Shown one piece after another: positions 56,138 to 64,000 of a stretch of DNA of 64,000 bases (positions are counted from its first letter, which is position 1; every line of letters begins with the position of its first letter). The translations under genes and the position numbers were made by a program. Under the pieces are notes generated by a model. It ran no database searches, was not told where the DNA came from, and worked only from the letters and a program-made list of their open reading frames with translations. This DNA comes from Alentia gelatinosa. Taxonomy: Eukaryota > Annelida > Polychaeta > Phyllodocida > Polynoidae. The DNA is taken from assembly GCA_950022655.1 (NCBI GenBank), contig OX465583.1:31895360-31959359 (forward strand). The letters run 5' to 3'.

Positions 56138-56625
56138 GTTTTGTGGCTAGGTAGGTAGGGGGTTCTTTAGGTAGGTGCGAGGGTGTTCAGCATGTTTTGA
56201 GCACGGGGCATGGGGGACACGCTGAGATACGCTGCCTGGAAGTTAGAAAGATTAGAGGCTGGTGAGGTTATATAGACTCTGAGCTTGCTGCAAAAACTAA
56301 ACCCTTCACTATATATTTGGACTCTACAGAAGTAGTTCAAGAAGTGGCTAGTCGGCTGCTTGTCAAGTGGGTTGTAGAAAATGACCAACCGACTGGATAA
56401 GACCCAATCCTTTATTTGTTATCTATTTATCATTCCACTTCATTCTTGAATGATAAACATACCATTTGTTCCGGGTTGGTGAATAGAGGCACTGGCATGG
56501 TTATGTGGCTGGGTAGGTAGGCGGATCTGTAATTAATTGTTAGTCGGGGGGCTTAAATGTATTTCTGGTGAGTAAGGGCACCAGATATGGTCATGTGGCT
56601 GGGTAGGTAGGGGGATTCGTAAGTA
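56138..56625 (+). repeat. Three copies of a GGCTGGGTAGGTAGG phrase
   Basis: TGTGGCTAGGTAGGTAGGGG at 56141, TGTGGCTGGGTAGGTAGGCG at 56504 and TGTGGCTGGGTAGGTAGGGG at 56594 share flanks (a CATGG/ATGGT word to the left and TTCTTTAG, ATCTGTAA or ATTCGTAAG to the right). Spacing is about 363 and 90 bp. They are diverged copies of a small repeat. Confidence 0.65.
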
Positions 56626-57729
56626 TCATGGGAAAACAGACCGGGTGTTTCATCTGTGAATCATTACGAACTCACGGACTGGCGAATACCTTTTACCAAC
56701 GCAATATGCAAATCTTTAAACTCAATGTACTTATCCTCCAACTGCAATCTTGTCGATGGACACACGATAGCAGAATGGAGCCGATTGTGAAGCCTTTCTT
56801 GTTTGCGTAATATATAGACAACACTTATTTTATCATAATTGTTGTCTACTTCGCTATAATGGCCTAAATCAATAAATGACCATTCGGCGGGTTGGATCGG
56901 TATCGAATAAACAGCCATTGGAAACAGGCCTAATTTACAATCATCTAGAAAAATTATTCAGATTATCGGATCGGTATAGGTCGATACAAAACGATCAATT
57001 TTACTGGCCTTGAGACAGAGATGGTTGACAAATTGATATGGGACATACACTGACATGTGCTGTGATATTGCAACAATAGCAACAAAATGTTTTGTTCAAA
57101 AATAGAAGGTAGAAAGAAAGGAAGGGAAACCAGCAGAAGTATATTAAAATCGATGCCAAACGGTCATGGCTTACTAACCTTCAAACGTGCAGAGGTGGTT
57201 GAATCATAGATAGGGGAACATATGTACAGACATTTGTGATCTCGCAATATTACCAACAAACTGCATTGTCCAAAGTAGGTGCTATGAGCAAACGTCATAG
57301 GAATATAACATACATAGAAGACTATCATATTCAGAGAAAGGGGGGAAAACCCGCAGAAATTAGTTGGCAGTAATGGAACATTCGGCACAAAGATCGCATT
57401 GCGAAATTTCATCTGGGCGAGCGAGTACATACACACTTTGATAGAAATGTCTGGCAAGACTTGTAGTATATTTTTTGAGAACTTATTTTCCTATATCAAA
57501 TATGACTAGATTCTGTAGGTCTGGATGCGTCTCAAAGAATTTGAGAATAACAAGTACTGCTTAAAGGAATCAAAAATAAAAAGTAAGCACAGAACAGCTT
57601 CCATATAAAGGCCTTTATGAAAGCGACTTCCCCATGAAACGGAAACTTTGAGTGTTTGGATGGTGATAAAATACTTGAGGATAACGCAAGATTCACCAAG
57701 TCATTGAGTTTGGGAAGTGCTCCTTGGCG
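56626..57729. other. Non-coding, no recognisable element
   Basis: AT-rich. Minus-strand frames of 84 and 97 codons (56664-56918 and 57164-57457) are unrecognised. Confidence 0.5.
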
Positions 57730-58290
57730 TGACGGCCGCCTTCACACGTGACGTCATTAAGTATTCATGGTAAACACTGTTAAGCGGACCGTGTCGACTT
57801 GTATGCGGGCAGACTGGCCATGTCCCCCCGGCGCCTGCCCCCAGTCTTATCCCGCCGCCCCCACACACCCCACATGCAGCTCCGTACCCCTCCTGCGTAA
57901 AACAGCTTTATTGGTCTGTTTCCCCATTATTTATTCACATCTCCCCACCGGACGTGCATGTCAGCATGCCACGTGTAACTCAGAGGGTGGGGGGTGTTCC
58001 CTAAGTCCCTTCCTACCCCAGCTTCTCCAGACTCCCCACTCCCTCATCCCACAGTCTATCCAGTACCGGGGCCCCTTGGGGATCGGGTGCAGTCCCGACA
58101 TATTTTACTTCATAACACGCCGCCATATTGGCTGCGATCTCGCCATTCTCGCGGCCGGTCTCGCGGTGTTTATGCGACCTTGACCTTGCTGCCCCCTAGC
58201 GGCGACCGCGTTATTCGGGTCTCTATCTGTGGAATTTCTGACGGCTCGTCTCTCGACAGATGCAGATCCTGCGCATGCTCAATGTAGAAG
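57730..58290. promoter_or_regulatory. Best CpG-island promoter candidate
   Basis: Elements in order: ACGTGACGTCATT (CRE with overlapping CACGTG-like half, 57745), a GC-rich section, CGCCGCCATATTGGCTGCG (YY1, 58119), TTCTCGCGGCCGGTCTCGCG (TCTCGCG elements, 58146), GACCTTGACCTTGC (nuclear-receptor half-sites, 58176), GCTGCCCCCTAGCGGCG (excellent CTCF core, 58188-58204) and CTGCGCATGC (NRF1-like, 58268). These are co-occurring signatures of TATA-less animal promoters. Frames through it (57767-58183) are composition-rich and unrecognised, so the gene it might serve is not visible. Confidence 0.55.
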
Positions 58291-59650
58291 GAGAAGTGCA
58301 CAGGAGTCTCAAGTAGTCCTTTAAGCCCGGGTGAAAGCGCATTGTGATAGAGAAACCTTTAAGGGTGACGCTATGTATTATATTGTAAACGTATAATTAG
58401 ATTTACCGTGAGGAAGGACAGTTGTAGCCGACGATAACCGGGGTATCGTCCATTTACGTTTAATATGTATCGTTGGAGTGACCCACATCGTCCATAGTCT
58501 CGTTCACATGTCCTAGCGGGCGACACCCCCTTGGGTATAATAGGTGAACCAATTAAAAAGAACAGCATTATTTATCAATCTAAACCAGCAGAAATGTGTT
58601 TGTTATGGACTTGAATACAAAATGGTTGTGTTAGTGGGTAGATATCCGAAATAATTAGATAGATTCATTGATAATTATAAATGATGAAATTAGCTATTAA
58701 AAATACCTCTATATAACACCGACAACCGTGGTGGTATCCTTCACCGGAACTGTGGTCCTCTACGAGATTACGAAATTAAACGCCCTCCTGTTCTCTGCTG
58801 CCTTCCAGAAATGACAAAACTTATCAAGTTTGGCTCCATTACTACTGTCCACAATTGTTCAAAATGACAAATGCCTTGTGGGCCAATAGTGGCTTGCTGT
58901 GGCTCAGATATTTTACCGGGGGACTTTGCATTAGATGAATGATATACTACTGATAACTATAAACATTTTGTATACTTTTTGATGGTCAAGAGATTCCTCT
59001 GACTTGGCCGCTTAGTGCCATCCTATGCTGCGATTGACTGACAAACGGACGTCGGCCATGATATGTCAACCCTTAGCAACGCAATAGAAACCTTATAGAG
59101 CACTCAGTTACCATGAGGGCCCTATACTATTTTTCCTGGCACAACAAATTGTTTATTGTACGGACATAGTTTATCCGTCATTTTTTGTAAGTAGTGTCAG
59201 TTCTGAGAGACATCACATTTTGTTATACAAACAAGCAATCGCAGGATTTGTGTGAATTGTGGAATTGTTGAGGAAGTGGACGGATCTATAAATAACTGAT
59301 AAGACCGCCTGCATGATACGCATACCTGTCATCTTTTGCAGAGCTCACAATAGAAACAGCAATGAATATGTATACACAATGCTTGCATGTCCATGTAATA
59401 ATGTGAGCATATTTACCTTTTGGAACTCCATATAACACAACATTAACAATGAAAAAGGAAAACCTTTTTTTAACCACGCTTCCTTGGCATTTGCGATGTG
59501 AAATAAGGTTAGTTTAATGATGGATCTTCACTTTCTATCATAGATATGTGATTGAACTCTACATACAAAAACAGCGTTAATCATTAACCATAGTTCCAAG
59601 ATACCCGTCCCCTTATGGGAGCCTAGATTGTCAGACACAATGAGGTCGAT
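58291..59650. other. Non-coding, no recognisable element
   Basis: No gene recognised. A partial RFX-like GTCAACCCTTAGCAAC near 59066 is imperfect. Confidence 0.45.
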
Positions 59651-59935
59651 ATGGATGACAGGGGTGGGGAGTTGGGGGTGCAGAAAAGTCCTATTTTCCC
59701 ACACAAAAAGCCCAACCATTTCTCAGACCCGGTGGGAAATAGTCAGGTGGTTGTCATTAGGACAGCAGCCTATCAGGACAGAAAGAACATGGACCGAAAT
59801 GAATCTTCAGCCAGTCGAGAACAACATCTCCGAATTGAAATGCATTAATGAAAAAAGGATAGAATTTCTAAAGAACAAAAATGATTAACGAAAAAGACTG
59901 AGGAAAATGTGAAAAAAGACAGGAATGGAAATATC
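59651..59935 (+). pseudogene. Possible Myb/SANT-type protein C-terminal remnant
   Basis: One frame gives TAAYQDRKNMDRNESSASRE and QHLRIEMH before a stop at 59848. The overlapping frame gives ENNISELKCINEKRIEFLKN to 59888, and RKRLRKM continues after its stop. Joined loosely, the pattern of an S-rich linker, then EQHLRIEM, then a Lys/Glu/Leu coiled coil resembles the tail of Myb/SANT-like proteins, including PIF/Harbinger ORF1 and their domesticated relatives. No DNA-binding domain is seen upstream. Speculative. Confidence 0.25.
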
Positions 59936-60940
59936 AGACTTGTCTTAATCTGAAACGAAACACAGTCGCAGGGGAGAGTCACTGGAAGTTCTTTCTCTCA
60001 CTGGTACTGAATTCGGTCGCCCCTATGAGTCTTAGTTTATGGGGTAACAGTATGGGCGATTCAGTTTAGAGGCCGGTGCAGGGAGCAACTCGGAAAGCAG
60101 CCTAATTAATATATGTGTCACTCCGTAGCGGCCGTGAGTAGAGCAACGGGGGAGGCCGCTGTAGGGAGCATTCAATGATCATGAAGAATTATCACCCACA
60201 GGGGGCATTCCTTTAAGTATCTAATGAGCAGCGTAGAGTTTCACATTCAGGTTGTATGGAAATTTTTAGCTTGTGAAAAATTAGAACATAAATCACCTGG
60301 GATATTTTCTCATTTACAACAAATCGAATTTTTGAAAAATAACACCTACCTCCCAAAAAATATAAGCTTTCAGTGCTAAATCCACTAGAATCTCTTAATT
60401 AATTGGCAGGAATAGGAAATGTTGCTAAATTTCGGACTAAATCGGTGTGGGTAGGGGAGAGGATGGACAACTGGGAAGGTGGAAAAAGAAAACAGCAAAA
60501 GAATGAAATATGATGTTAGACGGATGAAATCAAAATACAAACAAGTATAGAAATGAAACTAAAGGTAGAAAAAGGACAAAATCCCTAAGAAAGGCACAGT
60601 GATGAAGAGAAACAACAGAAAACAACAAGGTAGTGAGTGAGCAACAGAGAGATATCAGCAAATAAGCATTGGGCAGCCAGGGAGACAGTTCAGGGCACTC
60701 ACTGGAACACCCCCTCCCCCTTCCTTCCTCCATGTGCCCCTTAAAAATACACCCACGCTTCCATCGCTGACGTGTGAAACTTTAACTGGCCTAATTGGTC
60801 TCCTGTATCGGCTCAATTACGTCTCTCGCCAGAGGGTGATGAACGAGAGGCTGTATCAGTAATAATGCTAAACATGTTTTATAGAGTGCGGCTAGTGCTG
60901 TATCAGAACCCCAATTGCCAGCCATCCATCGACACTCTTT
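59936..60940. other. Non-coding, no recognisable element
   Basis: AT-rich and purine-leaning near 60420-60660, with no gene seen. Confidence 0.5.
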
Positions 60941-60943
60941 CGT

Positions 60944-61012
60944 GATGGCGAGATAGCTTAGTCGGTAATGCAATGGCCAGGATCTTGGGTTTGAGGTACA
61001 GCCATACTACTC
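60944..61012 (+). mobile_element. tRNA-derived SINE-like head
   Basis: GGCGAGATAGCTTAGTCGGT contains TAGCTTAGTCGG, a full pol III A-box match (TRGCNNAGTNGG). About 35 bp on, CTTGGGTTTGAGGTAC is a degraded B box. The spacing matches a tRNA. The 3' half does not fold to an acceptor stem, so this looks like the head of an old SINE or a tRNA pseudogene rather than a working tRNA. Confidence 0.55.
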
Positions 61013-61104
61013 TCTTTTCTGCTTGTCTGTCATCCTCATCTCATAGATACAATATTGTCACGGAATTACCCTTAGAATCTTCTGTTGTGTTCCCATAGAA
61101 AACT

Positions 61105-61560
61105 GACCACAAAATTCAATGACTTTCCATGACGCATTGGCCTTTCTCCATGACTACAATTCACACACGGTGTCCTCGTAATAGGAACATTTTATCTGCA
61201 AACCCAGCAAGTTATTGTTTGACTGGTAAAAATATATGCATATTTTAGATGGCTCCCACAATCCCATACAACCATCCGCTTCACGAGCATAGTTATCTAG
61301 AATCAACCTGAATTCAATTGGAATGTAGTCATGGTCAAGACAATTTGCACAGGTAGTTTCCCATGACTATCACATGTTTTCCATGACCTATTTAAAGCAT
61401 CTTAATTAGTGACTCTTCTTATGGCATATCGAGACGTCCTTCTTTGTCAATTACAAAGGCATATCAAGATTTTCCCCATTACAGAAAACGTTTCATTGCT
61501 TTTTATGACTGCTATTTTCCCCATGACTTTCCAGGATTTTCCATGAGAATAGGAACCCTG
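61105..61560. mobile_element. Transposon-like array of TTTTCCATGAC, CCCTG end
   Basis: ACTTTCCATGAC (61121), TTCTCCATGAC (61146), TTTCCCATGAC (61366), GTTTTCCATGACC (61377) and CCCCATGACTTTCCAGGATT with TTTTCCATGAG (61528-61546) lead into AGGAACCCTG at 61560. The complement, CAGGGTTCC...CATGGAAAATC...GTCATGG, is the style of hAT-like termini with subterminal repeats. The opposite terminus is not identified, so the left limit is a guess. Confidence 0.4.
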
Positions 61561-63060
61561 ATCAACCACTCAACCCCTCCCCACTATACCATTCACTATT
61601 TGTCAGCGGGACCCTTTAGCGGGCGCCCTCACAGCGCTGTGATCAGACATGAAGAGCCGCTGATCACGGCCGGTAGGAGGCACTGAGGAGCAGCTGCGTG
61701 TACAGGAGGTGTACCTAACCGCCAGATGTACACACACACATCCCTGCTGGTGATAGCCTTTTCGCGGGGCTCCTAAACCTTACCCTGCCATGATTGGTTG
61801 CACTCAGAATATCTGTTTAGGAACACAGGAACCAGAACGTCTCGTCTTGTGGCTGGAGGAAGGAATGGATGTGTGGTGTGGTCTCGTAATGTCAGTCATA
61901 TGTCGCATAGCCTTGGAGCGATATTCTCGTGCACGAAAGATAAACATATTTGGTGAAATATGATTTACTGATTTCTTATTCATCGTAGTTTATATCCTAT
62001 GTGCTGTAAATTAATAACTGTTTTAGGGGTGCTACATCTGAAGGAAATCCATATATAAGCTGTATTTACCCATTTAACCCTATACGGATGCCTGTATTAC
62101 GGCGGCATGTCTATATGTGGGTGCTCGTATCCGTGTCTACCACTAGGTAATGAGCACATCAGAGTCTGAAGTCATAATTCGATCGCTTCATCATGAATTT
62201 CGATACATCATCCTTAATAGTGAGTATTTGTTTTGCCAAAAAATCATAGATAACATGTCATATATGGCCTACATTCTATGAAAATCCCATATCTATCAAA
62301 TCATTATTTCCTTATTAATAGAATATCCGTAAACATTGTATACATGATACCTCATGGTAACTTCTGTCCGTAAAAAGCTGAATCAGCATAAAACATACAT
62401 TACTAAGGACCGGGTGACGAAGACTGTATCTGCCGTTATGTTCCTAACAATTGCCAATTCTGTAAGTCAAGTAATCAAAAGTATCATTTGAGCATACAAA
62501 AATATCTTTGCCGGATAATCTTTTGCTGTCTACTCACTGGACCATCTGGACATCCCACGACAATCTGTGCCTGGTTTTGGAGAGTCACATTACATATGGC
62601 CGCGGTTCATTAAGAAGTAAGCGCCGATATCCGCGGCTGCAAATCACTCAAACATGCTTAAACGAGGGTGGCCCGGGCAACTACCCCCCACACTTCACCC
62701 TCTCCACTCTTTACCTCCTGCAACCCCATCCCACCCATCCCACCACCTCCATCGCGTTGTAATTATCTGGTACGCCACCTACTCCTTGAGAATGCACGCT
62801 GATCGGTGCCCTCAGGGAACAACTGGGTAAAAATCCCACTGTGTTGACACTTGCAGGTTTGTACAGCCTTGCTTACATGAGGGCTTACATCCAGGCTTAC
62901 TGGGCTTTAATGCTATGAGCAGCTCGCTAAAGGAAATGGGTCTAAATTATACATGTTCTTGTGACGGAAGTGAAGGAAACAGGGCTCAAAATAAGTCAGA
63001 CTCACTTATGCCAAAGAGTAACAGAGTGACAGGATAACAACTATGACAGACCGAGTTCTG
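61561..63060. other. Non-coding, no gene recognised
   Basis: A GC-richer start (61600-61760), then AT-rich. A C-rich section at 62670-62750 gives a Thr/Pro frame of no recognised family. Confidence 0.5.
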
Positions 63061-63064
63061 TCAT

Positions 63065-63415
63065 TGAGTGACAGAGTTATATCTATAACCGGCAGAGGCA
63101 CAACTATGACAGAAAATTCCATAATTATGATAGAAAATTCAACTTTGATATACTGAATTTTAAAACCATGAAAATGACATGTAGTTTTATATAAAGGATA
63201 CGCCCTTCTAATTGTTGCCTCCTGTCACTGACAGTGTGATGTCTATGACAGACAGAACTATGTATGACAGACAAAGCAATATGTATGAGAGAAAGGACTA
63301 AATATATGACAGACAGGGCCATATCTATGACAGACAGAGCTATATGTATGACAGAGAGCGCAATACCTACGACAGGCCTATATGTATGACAGAGAGAGAG
63401 AGAGAGCTATATTTA
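63065..63415 (+). repeat. 21-bp minisatellite (ATGACAGACAGNGC)
   Basis: ATGACAGACAGGGCCATATCT-type units start at 63245, 63264, 63285, 63306, 63327, 63348, 63369 and 63386: mostly exact 21-bp steps, one of 19 and one of 17. Diverged units lie at 63069-63140, separated by about 100 bp of unrelated AT-rich sequence. It ends in a short (GA)n. Confidence 0.9.
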
Positions 63416-63437
63416 TCCTACCCCTCATATAAATCTC

Positions 63438-63988
63438 TGTAGGGGTCAGGGCAGTCAAGCAGCGTTGTTTCACTTTAGAACTAGGTGGCGCAAGTGCTGA
63501 TCCCTGCTGTGCGGTATGGCCGGCGGACCCGCGGTATGCAAATACTACGGGTTCGCCCGCATTACGTAACTCAGCCACTATATAAGGCAGAGTCCACAGT
63601 GGGTTGACAGGACTTCTCGCGGTGCCTCTTTACGGAGTGAACGTCTGAAGCCTCACGTGTTGGTTAGGTTGTGTTGTAGCACCTTTCAATGTTGAAGAGA
63701 CCAGTATCTCTTCCCGCGCTAGTTGGTGCCCTGGAGCACTAACGTATTGTAAAGTAATACCGTAATAAAAGATTGGTTAACTGAAACAGTCCGGAGTCTG
63801 GTTTTGTCTTCGTAGTTAAGCGGTAGTTGGAAGATCTAGTATCTCCCTCCCCTTTCCAGCGGGTAAAGCCGAACCCACCTGTACTAGCACGGTAAGTACA
63901 GGGTAGCGACTGAAGTCTCGGAACCTCTAGTCGGCTGTCGATCGCGGAAAGTGGTAATACTCTTTCAGCGACTAGAGGGAACGCTACA
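63438..63988 (+). mobile_element. Probable solo LTR of a retrotransposon
   Basis: The block starts TGTAGGGGTC and ends GGAACGCTACA, so the termini TGTAG/CTACA are inverted. TCTC at 63434-63437 and 63989-63992 is a 4-bp target duplication. Inside are, in order, a TATA box (TATATAAGG, 63579), a plausible transcription start region, and a poly(A) signal AATAAA at 63764 followed by GT-rich sequence: the U3-R-U5 plan of an LTR. At 551 bp it fits Ty3/gypsy- or BEL-type LTRs. No primer-binding site or gag is visible because the window ends, so a 5' LTR cannot be excluded, but matching flanks favour a solo LTR. Confidence 0.6.
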
Positions 63989-64000
63989 TCTCCATATACT

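Noticed and set aside
61300..61560. ATCAACC flanks as a target duplication for the TTTTCCATGAC element
   Set aside because: The left AATCAACC is not followed by a terminus matching the complement of AGGAACCCTG.
1..64000. CRISPR array, operons, ribosome binding sites, bacterial insertion sequences
   Set aside because: The window is eukaryotic in character. The tandem repeats seen are satellites and minisatellites without spacer-repeat structure.

Overview
This window reads as nuclear DNA of an animal, most likely a bilaterian invertebrate. The reasons are: no prokaryote-style gene density; a degenerate interstitial (TTAGGG)n block; PIF/Harbinger-type transposon pieces with TTA target duplications; decayed LINE reverse-transcriptase fragments; a solo LTR; tRNA-derived SINE-like heads; many (AT)n, (GA)n and (AGG)n microsatellites; and CpG-rich patches carrying NRF1-, CRE-, YY1-, ETS- and CTCF-like motifs. 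I cannot name the species.

I find no convincing intact protein-coding gene. Most open frames are short, without homology that I recognise, or come from simple repeats. The window is best described as intergenic or intronic DNA packed with repeat remnants. Two weak candidates for first coding exons sit in CpG-rich patches, at about 12.1-12.0 kb (minus) and 27.7 kb (plus).

0-18 kb: AT-rich sequence with a GC-rich patch (1.2-1.45 kb), an 86-bp AT palindrome (4.15 kb), a pogo/Tigger-like end (4.54 kb), a ~135-bp duplication (5.5 kb), a ~120-bp satellite (6.17-6.56 kb), a pyrimidine tract (6.84-7.56 kb), a CpG patch with a perfect NRF1 site (10.2 kb), a MITE end (10.57 kb), a fold-back element (11.37-11.51 kb), a decayed ~52-bp repeat (13.5-14.9 kb), PIF/Harbinger copy 1 (15.24-16.41 kb) and a MITE with 19-bp perfect inverted repeats (17.65-18.02 kb).

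18-34 kb: a hairpin with an 18-bp perfect stem (18.9 kb); PIF/Harbinger copy 2 (19.35-21.29 kb) with a broken Myb/MADF-like ORF1; a frameshifted LINE RT fragment (24.2-24.5 kb); an inverted-repeat element (25.73-25.94 kb); CT-, AGG- and GA-rich simple repeats; a CpG patch (27.1-27.75 kb); a CCAT-rich array (28.5-28.85 kb); a long AT array (31.2 kb); and a CpG/CTCF/CRE cluster (32.37-32.84 kb).

34-64 kb: a dispersed repeat pair (36.68 and 38.79 kb), a third TTA-flanked element (39.46-40.42 kb), two more pogo/Tigger-like pieces, the interstitial telomeric block (43.05-43.18 kb), a fourth TTA-flanked element (46.33-46.93 kb), CTCF-like motifs near 47.5 kb, a LINE ORF2 C-terminal remnant (52.35-52.44 kb), short tandem duplications, a second copy of the 10.57-kb MITE family (55.6 kb), the best promoter-like CpG patch (57.73-58.29 kb), a possible Myb/SANT-type protein remnant (59.65-59.93 kb), a SINE-like head (60.95 kb), a TTTTCCATGAC array (61.1-61.56 kb), a 21-bp minisatellite (63.07-63.41 kb) and a probable solo LTR (63.44-63.99 kb).

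The elements do not form a pathway. All calls come from reading the sequence; no database search was run.
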